DNA of 64,000 bases from Prorocentrum cordatum (GCA_963575745.1 CAUYUJ010016060.1:1672586-1736585); one strand, 5' to 3'; counted from the stretch's first letter, positions 21,401 through 32,690 are shown. Notes: a model not told the origin generated them from the sequence alone. Translations and numbers: made by a program.

Positions 21401-21797
21401 GGTCCACGGCGATATCACGGAATACCCCCCAGGCGTGTCAAGGTTTCTCTGTTGGCGTTTCCCCAGCGAGGGGGGGGGGGAGTTGCGAGTCGGCAGGCCG
21501 TGAGGGGCATGGTGACTTCACAATGCCACGATTTCCGCCCACGGCGTTGCCCAAGGAGTGGACGGTGGACGGTGGGAGGGCGGGGGGAAGTGGCGGAGGA
21601 CGGAGGAGGATCTCGAGACCAAGGAGACGACGACGCGGGCGCGTACTCTGATGCGCGCCGGCCCGCAGCGGCGCGGTCGAGACTCGACGGAATGGCCGCG
21701 CCTGGGCCTGCGGCGCCCATGGATCCGGGCATGGCGGGCTCCATGCCGTACGGCGAGATGAATGCCACCGCCTCACAAGAGCTTGATCTACCGGTCC
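18481..21797. other. Long stretch without a recognised gene
   Basis: This 3.3-kb stretch holds mixed sequence with a CTTGGG tail to about 18660, an island of even composition at 18760-20450, a G run at 20562-20577 with GGA-like DNA to 20660, and another G run near 21229-21242. Minus-strand frames at 18841-19218 and 19903-20398 have a protein-like mixed composition, but they shift frame and match nothing I know. They could be remains of a decayed element. Confidence 0.35.
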
Positions 21798-22000
21798 AAA
21801 AAAAAACGCACTGTGGGAAAAACACACACACACACATTGTGGGGAAAAACCATAACAAATACACACTGTGGGAAAAACACACACACTGTGGGACAAAAAA
21901 ACATACAAACACACACACACACACAAACACACAAAAAACACACACTGTGGGAAACAAACACACACACACATTTTGTGTATGTTTTTCCCCACAGACTTTG
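21798..22000. repeat. (CA)n with repeated CTGTGGGAAAAA words
   Basis: TGTGGGAAAAA or a close variant occurs about five times at spacings of 20-60 bp among CA runs. The complement TTTTTCCCCACA closes the tract at about 21980-21994. Confidence 0.75.
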
Positions 22001-22453
22001 CATACCCCGCTCTTTCTCTCCTCAGTCGGACGCACGCCTCCAAGCAGGGCATGCAGTACTAGCATGTCCTTGTGCATCCCACCTTACCCTCGCTGATCCA
22101 CGAGTCCGGCAACTCGATGGGCGGCGGGGCTAGGGCTCCGACTTCGGAATTCGTCGAGCACGTTGCGAAACCTGAGCCTCCCCCCCGCCTCCAGTCGGTT
22201 CACGAGAATCGATGGTTGGCAGGAGCAGTGTTCGGATGTCGGAAAGAGCGCGTTCTGTGGTCGCTTGGAGGGGTGGGGGGGGTTGGAACCCGACCCCCCC
22301 CCACCCTTCCCCCCTTCCCCCCTGCTTCCCCTCTCCTGGGGCCGGCGCTTGCGTCGGCGGCGGCTGGCGACGGCGGCGGGGACGACGATTTCCGATTCTG
22401 GGCCGGCGCCGGCGCCTGCGGCGGCGGGCGGCTGTGGCGGGGAGCGTCGACGA

Positions 22454-23250
22454 GGTCGACGGTGGTTATGATGGTGGGTTGTGGTGGTGGTGGTGGTGGC
22501 GGTGGTGGTGGTGGTGGTGTGGTGGTTTGTTGTGGTGGTGGTGGTGGTGGTGGTGGTTGTGGCGGTTGGTGGTGGTGGTGGTGGTTTGGTGGTGTGGTGG
22601 TGGTGTGGCGGTGGTTTGTGGTGGTGGTGGTGGTGGTGGTGGTGGGTTGTGGTGGTGGTGGTGGTTTGGTGGTGGTGTGATGGTGGTTTGTGGTAGTGGT
22701 GGTGGTGGTGGGTTGTGGTTGTGGCGGTGGTTTGTGGTGGTGCTGGTGGTTGTGGTTGTGGTGGCGGTGGCGGTTGTGGTGGTGTGGTGGTTTGTGATGG
22801 TGGTGGTGGGTTGTGCTGCTGATAGTGGTGGTGGTTGTGGCGGTGGTGGTGGTGTGGTAGATTGTGGTGGTGGTGATGGTAGTGGTGGTATTTTTTTGTG
22901 GTGGTGGTGATGATGATTTGTGGTGGTGGTGTTGATTGTGGTGGTGTTGGGGTGGTGGTTTGGTGGTGGTTTGTGGTAGTGGTGGTGGGTTGTGGTGGTG
23001 GCGGTGGTTTGTGGACGCTTGTTGTGGTGGTGGTGGTGGCGGTGGTTGTGGTGGTGGTGGTGTGGTTTGTGGTGGTGGCGGTGGGTTGTGCTGCTGGTAG
23101 TGGTGGTGAGTTGAGGTGGTGGTTGTGGTGGTGGTGGCTGTGGTGGTGCTGGTGGTGGTTATGTGGTGCTGTTGGTGGTGGTGGTGGTTTGTGCTTGAGG
23201 CAGTGGTGGTGGTGGTAGTGGCGGTGGTGGTGGTGGTGGTAATCGTCGCT
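22454..23250. repeat. (TGG)n / (TGTGG) array
   Basis: About 800 bp of GGT triplets with TTG and GTT interruptions, extremely G-rich on the plus strand. It is open in several frames: Val/Trp/Gly on the plus strand, and Thr/His/Pro on the minus strand, where one frame of 515 residues is pure repeat. Confidence 0.95.
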
Positions 23251-23289
23251 GCGTCCCTGCCGTCGCCGGCGCCAGCGCCAGCGCTGCTG

Positions 23290-23530
23290 GCCGCTGGGGA
23301 GGGTTTGAACCTCCCCCCCCGGCGCCAGGGGGGTGGGGGTTGGAACGCCCCCCCTCCTCCCCTCCTTGGGCTGCCTCTGGTCCTCGTCGCTGCATCCACG
23401 CCGTGGGCTCTGCTGGCGGCCGCCGAGGGGGGGGTGGGGTTTGAACCCCCCCCCTTGGGAGGGGATGGGGGGGGGGGTCGGAGGGGGGGGGTTGGGGGGG
23501 AGGGGGGGGGTTGGGGGGGAAGGGAGTCCC
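23290..23530. repeat. G/C runs with GGTTTGAACC palindromes
   Basis: GGGTTTGAACCTCCCCCC near 23297, GGGTTGGAACGCCCCCCC near 23337 and GGGTTTGAACCCCCCCCC near 23437 are palindromic. A fourth relative is at about 22281, on the other side of the TGG array. Long G runs follow at 23460-23520. Confidence 0.7.
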
Positions 23531-24329
23531 CCTGGTTTTGATCGACGGCGCCGCGTTTTTTTTGGGGGGTGGCCCGCCCCCTGTTTCGAAGCGCGCCGCC
23601 GAATGTTCCCAAGGCAAGCGCCCGTGAAGCGTGTTCTCTCGGATGTCGCAACCTAGCAGAGCAGAGAGAGAGCTGCGGGCAGCGCGCTCGTGGGTGCGCT
23701 CCCCGCCTGCCGTCCACCTCCTCCGGGCCCCAGGCACGAAGAATCACTCCGACTCCTGGAGTTGGCGTTTACTGAACGGCCCTGGGCGTGTACTCGACAG
23801 CACTGCCCTGTTCGATACCTTCCTTGGGTCGGGATGTCGCCACCTGCACCGCCACATTTCGCACAGGCCTAGAATCGAGGTAAAGTCGGTTCCAGATCAT
23901 TCCAGAACGCTATCAGAGCTTCCCAGAACGCTCTGAAACGGCCGTGGCGCCCGATACATCCTCCAAACCCGCCGATTATCCATCCGATTGTGTCTCGATT
24001 CTGCCTTCGTCTCAACCCCCTTCCCACCTGGCATCGCCCGGACGTGTGCGCACTTCTCCCACGGCCCAGGCGATCGCACCGCAGCTCGGAGCATCTCGCA
24101 TCCGTGTTCGGGAGAGCAGGGGCACGAAGCCGAACAAATGCACGGGGAATGGGCGCTCGAGCGATGGCAGGCCCACGGCCGCGGGATCCGGTGCCGCTGT
24201 GCGCCCCGCGCCGCGTCGATCCCTCGGCACGTGGCTCTCCACCAGCGCGACACCCCGGACTCGGGCCTGGGCCGGCCGATTCGACGTCGGGGCCAAGATC
24301 CGATCTGCTCCCTCAGGCCTCCCCGCTCG
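23531..24329. other. No gene seen; holds a dispersed repeat
   Basis: It contains the partner of the 11185-11330 repeat at about 23885-24020. The rest shows no recognisable gene. Confidence 0.4.
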
Positions 24330-24440
24330 CTTTGCCTCCCGCCTCCCTCTCCCTCCCCCCCTCCCCTCTCCTGCCCTCCCCCTCCTGCCCTCTGTTCCCC
24401 CTCCCCCCCTCACACCCTTGCCAGCCCCCCTCGCACCGCC
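24330..24440. repeat. C-rich polypyrimidine tract
   Basis: CCCT/CCTCC-rich DNA. Confidence 0.8.
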
Positions 24441-25034
24441 CATACAGCTGGCGTTGCAAAGATAGCGTGCGAAGTGGCACTGCCGACCCGCTTACTAGAC
24501 GCCAGCCCCACCTTGCGGACAGCGTGCACCGACTAAGTCCGGGCAAGGGGGTAGCATGCACAGAAGGGGCCGTCGTGGGGTGATCGCCTCACAGGGATAG
24601 CGCGCTTTTCGGAGATCGACGTTGCACGCTACCTTTACAACGCCAACCGTAGCCCTTCGCCTCCCGCCTGCTTCCCCCCCGACGTCATGATTTTGTCCGA
24701 ATGTCGACCCCTGAAATCGCGACCCATTCCTCGGGACCAGCTTCTCATCCCGAGTCGTTTTTTGACAGTCCCAAGGCCCGGCAAGGGCTCCCAGAAGCCG
24801 AAAATGGTGAAAAATTATCCGTCGCGTTTTTTCTGAATTCGATGGGGTCTGGGCTTCAAACACCGCCCCCTCCCCTGCCCCCAAGCAGTCGATCGGCCCA
24901 GCAGCCGGGCGGGGTGTCTCTGAGGTCCCCGCGCCAGGGTATGCTCCCGAGGCCGCGCGCTCGGCCGGCTTCTTCGGGTCGTCTCGAGGAGACCTGGGCG
25001 CGCGGCCCAAAAAGTGACAAGAGGAGTAAACGGA

Positions 25035-25175
25035 GGAGGAGGAGGATCAGGAACGCGACAGCCCCCCCGCTGATGTGCTCCGAACGTAAAAGAAGAGAAG
25101 GAGAAGAAGAAGGAGGCGGAAGAGGGGGAGGAGGAGGAGGAGGAGGAGGAGGAGGAGGAGGAGGAGGAGGGGGAC
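25035..25175. repeat. (GGA)n tract
   Basis: Imperfect GGA/GAA becoming pure GGA at about 25128-25169. Confidence 0.9.
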
Positions 25176-25379
25176 AGTACCAGTTGCAATCCCGAGCTAT
25201 ACTCCATAACCCGCCCAATCCGATGCCATACTAACGCCGTCCAACGTTGCTAATGGCCATATTGGCCCGTATGTAAGGGAACCTCCGTTCTGATTTCGGT
25301 CTACAGTCAGCAATCATTGCACCATTGCCGCACGTGGCCGGTTCGAGATCCCTTATTGTCGGTTCCGCCGACCGTGAAG

Positions 25380-25645
25380 GAGGGAGGCCCCAGGAAGGCC
25401 GCGGACTTTTCTGGAGATTTGTTGAAGTCTTTCGGGAGGCCTCTCGGAAACATGCTGTAAGCCTTTTGGGGTTTCCTGGGGGCGTGCTGGCGGTCTTGGA
25501 GGGTGTCACTCTTGTTGGCCTGGGTCCAGTTCGCCACCGTGCCTGTGTTGGTACGTTTGGGCCTTCTAAGGGCCTCATTTAGGACTCTTGGGGGTCTTTT
25601 GGCGTTTTGGGTGCCTCGCGGTCGCCTGCTGCGGTCTTGGGGATC
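25380..25645 (-). repeat. CTTGGG block, degenerate
   Basis: TTTTGGGG, CTTGGAGG and CTTGGGGG words at roughly 10-11-bp steps, weaker than in the other blocks. Confidence 0.5.
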
Positions 25646-26159
25646 TTCTGAGGGCAGAGGGATCAAAATGTAAATTCTTTACGCTTCGCGTATTCCCACC
25701 AGACGGAAATCGTTCCCTACCTCTGTTCGTCCGTTTCGTTCACCGTGGGAACACCTAGCGCGCCATTTTGGCTGCGCTCGGCTCTCCTCGGTGGCTGACC
25801 TCTCAGACTCACTGGATGTGCCGTTGCATGTTCACCTCAGGGGCTGCCCGGCAGACTCCCTGGATTTGCACGCCTTGGCTTCTCAGACGCCCTGGGTTGC
25901 CGCTGCCCGCCGCCTGACCGCGGCCCCGCGAGCGCCCGCCCCCTCGTCGCGGCCGCAGCCCGACCGTGACCGCCTGCCGCTGGCGCTTCCGCCTGCGGCC
26001 GTAAACAAAAAGTATTCCCACCAGCTGCCAATCGTCTCGCTTGGCGCCCCTGTCGAGATTGACCATCTCTCTGGAGTCGTCCTTGGAGCCGCAGATCAAA
26101 ATTATCCCAGTGCGACCCTACCTGGGAGTTGGAACCCCGAGGAAAGCAGCATTAGTAGT
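25646..26159. other. No gene seen
   Basis: A word GCCATTTTGGCT at 25770 matches half of DinoSL but does not continue. No other feature. Confidence 0.4.
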
Positions 26160-26495
26160 AACAGTAACGCTAAGCTAAAGCTAAGCTAAAGCTAAGCTGA
26201 AGCTAAGCTAAAGCTCAGCCACAGCTAAGCTAAAGCTGAGCTAAAGCTAAGCTAAAGCTAAGCTAAAGCTAGGCTAAAGCTAAGCTAAATCTGAGCTAAA
26301 GCTAAGCTGCAGCTAAGCTGCAGCTAAGCTAAAGCTAAGCTAAAACTAAACTAAAGCTTAGCTGCAGCTAAGATACAGCTAAGCTAAAGCTAAGCTAAAC
26401 GCTAAGCGAAAAGCTAAGCGAAACGCTAAGCTAAAGCTAAGCTACAGCTAAGCTTAAGCTAAGCTAAAGCTAAAGCTAAAGCTAAAGCTCCCAGG
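26160..26495 (+). repeat. 11-bp AGCT-rich tandem repeat
   Basis: The unit is CTAAGCTAAAG repeated about 30 times with substitutions (CTGAG, CTGCAG, CTCAG variants). AGCT is its own complement, so both strands read alike. Confidence 0.9.
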
Positions 26496-26879
26496 GGACT
26501 GGGGGGAACCGCGGGGCGGGGACTGGGGGAACCGCCCGGGGCGCTTTGCACTGCCCGGCCCCTTTAAGCTAAGAGAGTAAGAACCCTTCTAGGCAGAGCC
26601 TAGGTAGGGAAAACAGTATTCCCACCAGCTTTCTTCGCCACCATCGTGGCCTTCTTTTCCTGCGCTTCGCTGGCGACAGTTGCGCCGTGCGCCTTGGCCT
26701 TGTGCTGCTCGACCCTTTGACGGTGCGCGGCTGCTTCCGCGTCACTCGCAATCCAGAATAACATATTCCCACCAGCTCTTTGGACGGCGTCCAGCGTTTC
26801 CGGTACGTTTGCGATCAAAAGTATTCCCACTAGCTAATTCAGAGACGCGACCGATGAGCGCTGGTCTTCTTGATTCCCT

Positions 26880-27560
26880 CTTCTAGTCCCCTTGGGGTTC
26901 TATCGGGGCCCTCTTGGGGCCCCTCGGGTCTCGTTTGGGGCCATGAAGACCGTCTCTTGGGCTCTCTGTGGGCGTTCTCGGGGCGCTCTCGGGGCCGTCT
27001 GGGGGGCCATCTTGAGGCCTCTTTGAAGGATTTGGGATTCTCGGGGGGATCACCCGGTGGCTCCGAGAGCACGTGGAGCCGTTTGGTGGTTTTCTTGGGG
27101 CCTCATCGAAAGCTGTCTTGAACCATATTCGGCCATCTGGAGCCATCTTGGATGTCATCCTGGAGCATCTGAGGCCCTCTTGGAGCCATGCTGGGCGACA
27201 AAAAGACCCCTGACACCTTCGTCCCCCTTCCCGTCCAGACCCCTGGGAGTGGGTAGGGGGAGGGGTAACGGGTAACCCTCCCCAAAGGGGAAGAAGGGGG
27301 TTGTGGAAGACGAAAGAATGAATCCGCTAGACCACTTACGCCCACAGGACAGGGCTGGTGGGATTTGGGCTCTTCCTCTTGAGTCCCTGTTGGGGACGTC
27401 TTGGCTTCCTCTTGGGCCGTCATGGGGGCCTCGTGGGCCGTCTTGGGGCTTCCCTTGGCCATTGTGGGGCCCTCTTGGAGGTCTCTTGGGACGTCTTGGG
27501 GCGATCCTGGGAGCCTCTTTGGCCGCCTCGGGGCGTCGAAAGCAACATCAAACAACGGGA
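26880..27560 (-). repeat. CTTGGG block with 10-11-bp spacing
   Basis: Two parts, 26880-27200 and 27370-27540, separated by a G-rich non-repetitive segment. A third short part lies at 27640-27725. Confidence 0.7.
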
Positions 27561-27725
27561 ATGCTAAAATCCGTTTAAACGTAAGAGAGTTCAAGTGTGC
27601 TTGCCTCGTGCAGCTCTCTTGCGGGCGTTCTTGGAGCCCTCTTGTGGCATCTTGGGTTTTTTGGAGGGGGGCGCTTTGAGGACATTTTGGGCCATCTTGG
27701 AGGCCCCGTTTGGATTATCTTGGGC

Positions 27726-28360
27726 CGGACTCAGCGAAAGAAGGCCGAATTTGATCGAAAGCGACCCGAAGAGGGAATAAGTGGGGCATTCTGACCCGGT
27801 CCCCCCCTCCCCTGCGGAACCCCCAGGACCCCCCCCCGACCCTCCCCCCAGGACCGGGAGGGAAGGGATCGAAGGGAAGGGGTTTCCTTTCAATTCGATT
27901 GCGACCGACCTCAGTTATATTCGCTTTTCCATTCCTGGGGATCCTCCGCGGGATGTGATGGAAAAGCGGATATAATGGAAGCGAGAGATCGTTTCTCAGG
28001 ACCAATACGGGAAGAGTGGCCAATATGTTTCTCACACGCGCCGACAGGGTCGGCGGATTTTACAGAAGGTTGAACATTATCTTTTCGACGTCTTTCTTCG
28101 ATCAAGGTCATGTGGACAATTTCCAGATCGGAATCACCTCCTCCACCACCCTGGCGGACATCGGCACGTATAGTTCGCGCCTTCGCGGGTACCATAGTGT
28201 CATTGCTTTGTTGCTTTTCTTCTTCCCGTTGCGTGCCGAGGTCCTTGCAGCTAAATTTGTGGCCAGATGGCTTACGTCGGCGTTTATACCCAAGCATGTC
28301 GTCTGCCATTCAGGCGCGACGATCCTGACCATCGAAGTTCGCCGAATGTACAGCCATGGA
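27726..28360. other. No recognised gene; weak open frames
   Basis: A minus frame at 27911-28309 (132 residues, Lys/Arg-rich) and a plus frame at 28016-28486 overlap. The plus frame runs into GGA repeat. Neither matches a family I recognise. Confidence 0.3.
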
Positions 28361-28600
28361 AGAGAAGGAGGAGGAGGAGGAGGAGGAGGAGGAGGAACAA
28401 GAGGAAGAGGAGGAGGAGGAGGAGGAGACGCAGGATGGGAAAGAAGAGTAAGGGAAGAGGTTGGTGAAGGGGGGGAGCAGAAATGAAGGAGGATGTGGAA
28501 AGGAGGAAGGATGGCGAGAGAGGGATGGAGGGCGGCGTTGGTGAAATGGGGAGAGGGAGAAGGGGGGAGGCGGGAAGGTGCAGGGGAAAGGAGCGGAGAG
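28361..28600. repeat. (GGA)n tract
   Basis: Pure GGA to about 28425, then imperfect GGA/GGGA. Confidence 0.85.
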
Positions 28601-29139
28601 GGGGCGGGGCGAGCTCCATCCTTAATAGGTGGATGAGGAGGGGCATGATGCGGAGGGGTGGTGGTGATGAAGAGGATGGGGAGAAGCACGATGGATGGTT
28701 CGGAGCGAAGCACGATGAGCAGAATGAGGTGGTGGTCGTACTCGTTGCTTGCTGGCTGAAGGATACGATCGTGTTCTTGCACCCTGCTTGCTTTCATTGA
28801 TTGGCGCTGCTGTTGCCAAAGAGATCGGAGCAATCGTGAATGAAACACGCGAGCTGGAAAATCTCAAAGTGAGAGGGGTCCAGATTCCCCAAACAGTGTT
28901 TGCATGTAGGGGTTCGTACTTCTCTCAAGGGAGTTGGGCTCTGTGGCTGGTCTGTTGGCTACGTACTCGCAGTCGCCGCCAAGTCTCCGCCTCGTCGCCG
29001 CCCGTCTTCTGGGCCTGCCTGTCGGTCTGGCGGCTGTGCCCCGTCGCCGCCTCGTCGCCGCCCGTCGTCTAGACCTGTATGTCGTTCTGATGGCGATGTG
29101 GCCGCCGTCGCCGCCCCACCACCGCCTCGCCGCCGCCCT
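28601..29139. other. No gene seen
   Basis: Mixed sequence, then CGCCGCCTCGTCGCCGCC-like words (28975-29140) repeated three or four times. Similar words occur at 19660-19760. Confidence 0.4.
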
Positions 29140-29276
29140 AAATTGCACAACATAGATTGCATTGTTTAGATTGCACAAGAAAGATTGCACCACATGGCTT
29201 GCACCAGCTAGACGGCACCACGTCGCTTGCACAACACACACACACACACATATATATATATACATATATGGGAGAT
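29140..29276 (+). repeat. GATTGCACCACA repeat and (CA)(TA) run
   Basis: Words TAGATTGCAC, AAGATTGCACCACA and GGCTTGCACCAGC follow at 14-15-bp steps, then CA and TA runs. The same repeat is longer at 35245-35585. Confidence 0.7.
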
Positions 29277-29329
29277 CCCGGCCCCCGCGCCCCGGGCCGG
29301 AACCTCCCTTGTATATGCGTGGGTCCCTC

Positions 29330-29560
29330 CCCTGGCGGCGTCCCCAGGGGCTCCGAGACGGCCCCAAGAAGGCCGAGGAGGCCCCCAAGTGGTCCCAGAG
29401 GGCCCCGAGACGCCGAAAGATCGCTCCAAGACGCCCACGATGATCCCAAGACGGCTTCAGTGGCCTCCAAAACGCGGCTAGCGGTCTCCAAGAGGCCTTC
29501 CCAAGAGGGTCCCAAGAGGCAAAACAGGCCCAACAATGTCAATACACAGCCCAAGAGCCT
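29330..29560 (+). repeat. CCAAGA block with 10-11-bp spacing
   Basis: GGCCCCAAGA, GGCCCCCAAG and GTCCCAAGAG words at 10-11-bp steps. It follows a TA run and a GGCCCCCGCGCCCCGGGCC word, as in the composite units at 1.8-4.2 kb. Confidence 0.75.
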
Positions 29561-29565
29561 TCCAA

Positions 29566-30183
29566 TATGTATGTATATATGTATATATGTATATGGGTGT
29601 GTAGGTTTATGTGCGTATGTATGTATGTGTGTATGTATGCATGCATGCATGTATGTATGTATATATATATATACGTATGCATGTATCTATGTATGTATGT
29701 GTATATGTATGTATGTACGTGTGTATGTATGTATGTATGCATGCCTGCCTGCATGCATGCATGTATGTATGTATGTACGTACGTACGTACGCACGTATGT
29801 CGTATGTATGTCTGTCTGTCTGTCTGTCTGTATGTCTGTCTGTCTGTATGTGTGTATGTATGTATGTATGTATGTATGTATGTATGTATTTATGTATGTA
29901 TGTATATATGTATGTATGTGTATATGTGTAGGTATGTATGCATGTATGTACGTATGTATGTGTGTATGTCTGTGTGTGTATGTATGTATGTGTATGTATG
30001 TATGTATGAATGTATGTTTGTATGTATGTATGTAGTTATGTGTGTATGTATGTATGTATGTATGCATGCATGCATGCATGCATGTATGTATGTATGTATG
30101 TATGGATGTTTGTATGTTTGTGTGTATGTGTGTATGTATGTATGTATGTATGTGTGTATGTATGTATGTATGTATGTATGTGC

Positions 30184-30214
<31 letters not shown>

Positions 30215-30385
30215 TGTATGTATGTATGAATGTATGTATGTATGTATGTATGTATGTATGTATGTATGTACGTATGTATGTATGTATGTATGTATTTATG
30301 TATGCATGTATGTATGTATGTATGTGTGTGTATGTATGTATGTATGTATGTACGTATGTATGTATATATATATATATATATGTAT
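29566..30385. repeat. (TATG)n array, about 820 bp
   Basis: TATG tetramers with TGCA, TACG and TGTC variant patches and a closing TA run. The frames on both strands (Met-Tyr-Val-Cys and Ile-His-Thr-Tyr repeats) are open but are not genes. Confidence 0.97.
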
Positions 30386-30469
30386 AGGGGAGGGGGTCCT
30401 GGGCCCCCCGAAGTGCACTGATTTGTCTTCTGACCGTGTCGGGCCCGGGGGGGGCGGCAAACAACGTCA

Positions 30470-31030
30470 AAGGGGGCGAGAGACGTCCACGAGGGCGCAT
30501 TGATGGCCCAAGAGCGCTCCAAGAGAGCCCAAGACCGCACAAGAGCGTTCCAAAATTGATCCAACATGGCTTTGAAGACAGCCTAAGAGGGCTTCAAGAT
30601 GGCCACGATGCCCTCAAGGGTTCCCACGAGGCACTCGGGAGGCGAACCAAGTAGGCTTCCTCAATTGTTTTTGACGGTTGTTCGTGTTCTCGTTGTTTCG
30701 TGCCTCCCACGGTCCAAGACAGCCCATGAGGCCCCAGAAACCAGCTCAAGACGGCCCAAGAGGCACCCAAAGAGGGCGCCACGACGGCGCAATAGAGAGC
30801 CCCAAGACGGCCCAACGAATGCCCCAAGGCGGCCCCAGAGGCGCCCAAGATCGCCCCAAGAGGGCCCTAAGAGGGGCCCAAGAGGGGGAACACGAACCGA
30901 CAATTCGAGCCCTCCGCCCCAGTAGGCCTCCAGGAGGCCCCCAAGAGGCCCCCAAGAGAGACCAGGACGCCCCCTAGAGGCCCCCTAGAGGCTCCACGAG
31001 GCCCCACAGGAGCCCCAAAAGACGCCCCAC
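30470..31030 (+). repeat. CCAAGA block with 10-11-bp spacing
   Basis: The block holds the conserved word GAACACGAACCGACAATTC at about 30888, also present at 2286 and 3366. It ends just before the DinoSL. Confidence 0.75.
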
Positions 31031-31035
31031 GAGCA

Positions 31036-31057
31036 TCCGTAGCCATTTTGGCTCAAG
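31036..31057 (+). ncRNA. DinoSL 22-mer with GT after it
   Basis: All 22 positions of the dinoflagellate spliced leader are matched, with T at the variable first base. The next bases are GTGGCT, so a GT splice donor is in the position it has in SL RNA genes. The Sm-like ATTTTGG lies inside. Three readings are possible: an SL RNA gene or its degenerate copy, an SL relic from a retroposed mRNA, or a chance mutation of one. I see no T-run terminator in the next 100 bp and no tandem SL array, and repeat DNA lies on both sides. The match itself is certain; function is not. Confidence 0.6.
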
Positions 31058-31240
31058 GTGGCTCTGACTGCAGTGCGCAAGCGCTCATCATAGTTGCCCA
31101 TCACCATGCAGACCCCGCGACCAGGCCCCTGGGGCCCGAGGCTGCCCACTTTCCCCAAACTCCCCCCTCCCCCCGCGGTGCCCACTGTTTCCCTCGGGGT
31201 CCTTCGGGGGGCTTTCGGAGGGCCCGAAGGAGCTCCCCAG
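31058..31240. other. Composite-unit leader
   Basis: CAGGCCCCTGGGGCCCGAGG and a CCCACTTTCCCC part correspond to the leaders of the composite units at 1.8 and 2.9 kb. No gene. Confidence 0.5.
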
Positions 31241-31740
31241 ACGGTCCAGGAGGCGTCCGAGACGGTCCAAGAGTGCGCCAAGACGCCCAAGATGGTTTCA
31301 AGACGGCCCGAGAGGCCCCCCAAGCGCTTGAAGAGGGCTCCAAGAGGACACTTATGAGGGCCGCAAGGAACACACATCGCCCTGATTCCTCGTATATATA
31401 TATATATATGGCCTATGTGTTCCTATATATATATATATATGTGTGTGTGTGCTTGTATGTATGTATGTATGTATGTATGTATGTATGTATGTATGTATGT
31501 ATGTATGTATGTATGTATGTATGTATGTATGTGTATATATATATAGAAGTAAATAGCGTCCACGACGGCCTCAGAGAACCCCAAGAGCGCCGCAAGACAT
31601 CCCAACAAGGCCTCCAAGACGGCCCAAGAAGCTCCCAGGATCGCCCCAAGACGTCCCACAGAGCCCTCCAAGACGACTTCCGTAGGCGCCTGTGGATCCC
31701 AGAGCGCTCTGAGACAGTCCAAGAGGCCCACAAGGCACCT
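31240..31740 (+). repeat. CCAAGA blocks split by (TA)/(TATG)
   Basis: CCAAGA-type blocks at 31250-31360 and 31560-31735 surround TA runs and (TATG)n at 31393-31547. Confidence 0.75.
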
Positions 31741-31939
31741 CACTCCATACCCCTCCCCGCTCCTCCCAGATCGTTCCCATTCCTCCCCATCCCTCCCCGC
31801 TCCAGGCAGGTGTGCGCGAGGCGGTTGCGTCTCTGGCCGCGAGATCCTGCCAGTGCATACCTACATGTACGACCACCCTTCGGGTGATAAGGAGGTTGTG
31901 TGTGTGGCGGTGTGGGGGAGGAAGGGGGACCAACTGGAG

Positions 31940-32220
31940 CCACAACATAGCATCGCATAGCATCGCATAGCACAGCATAGACGAGCATCGCGTATCATAG
32001 CACAACATAGCATTGCACAGCATGTCATCGCATCGCATCGCATCGCATATAATAGCATAGCATCTCATGGCACAGTACGGCGTAGCATAGCATAGCATCG
32101 CATTGTGCAGCATAGTATCGCATCGCATCAGACCGCATAATTCAGCATCGCATTGATAACATAGCGTAGAATTGTACAGCATGGCATAGCACAGCACAGC
32201 ACAGCATCGCATAGCACCAG
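31940..32220. repeat. (GCATA)/(GCATC) pentamer repeat
   Basis: About 280 bp of CATAG and CATCG pentamers with drift. It is the complement of the ATGCT-type words at 1-470. Confidence 0.85.
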
Positions 32221-32690
32221 ACACGACGAGACACCGCGGGACACCGCGGGACACCCCAAGGCCACCGCCAGCCACCCCCGGTCCACTGTTGGCCAACCGT
32301 GGGGCACAGCAAAATTTGGCCCAGTTTTGCCGTAAGCACAGATGGTTCTTTCCTCTCGCCTTCCGACGCAGCTTCGCCGCGCCCACACGCGCGACACGAA
32401 CACGAAACCGAAAACGATTTCCTGGCGGGGGGCTCCTGTTCGCTTCGATCTCTTTCCCAACCTCGGATTCTGTCACACCACGGGACACCGCGGGACACCC
32501 CCGGGCAACCACTGGCCAACCGGGGTGCGCAGCAGAATTTTGTTCGGTTTTGTCTGAGCACGGCGGGATCATCCCCCTCGCCCGCCGAAGCAGCCTCGCC
32601 CACACGCACGACACGAAACCGAAAACGACTTCTTGGCGGGGGGTCTCTTGTTCACGTCGATCTCTTTCCCAACCTCGGATTCTATCTGCT
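32220..32690 (+). repeat. Two-unit tandem duplication (~215 bp)
   Basis: Both units share GACACCGCGGGACACC, a GCAGAATTTTG-like word, GACACGAA, CGAAAACGA, TGGCGGGG and CTCTTTCCCAACCTCGGATT. The last word is at 32451 in unit 1 and about 32662 in unit 2. Confidence 0.75.

Noticed and set aside
23290-23460. GGTTTGAACCCC words as tRNA T-loop boxes
   Set aside because: They are palindromes with G and C runs. No matching A box, acceptor stem or anticodon arm lies at tRNA distance.
22200-23747. 515-residue minus-strand open frame (Thr/His/Pro)
   Set aside because: It is a translation of the (TGG)n array and G/C runs; the array is open in several frames on both strands.
25765-25790. Third DinoSL
   Set aside because: Only GCCATTTTGGCT matches; both the CCGTA start and the CAAG end are absent.
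25780-26160. Plus frame 25791-26189 as a small gene
   Set aside because: Mostly Pro/Ala/Arg with no motif, and a minus frame is equally open.
29567-30567. Open frames of Met-Tyr-Val-Cys and Ile-His-Thr-Tyr repeats
   Set aside because: These are the (TATG)n microsatellite read in phase; a 4-bp repeat gives a 12-bp coding period without stops.
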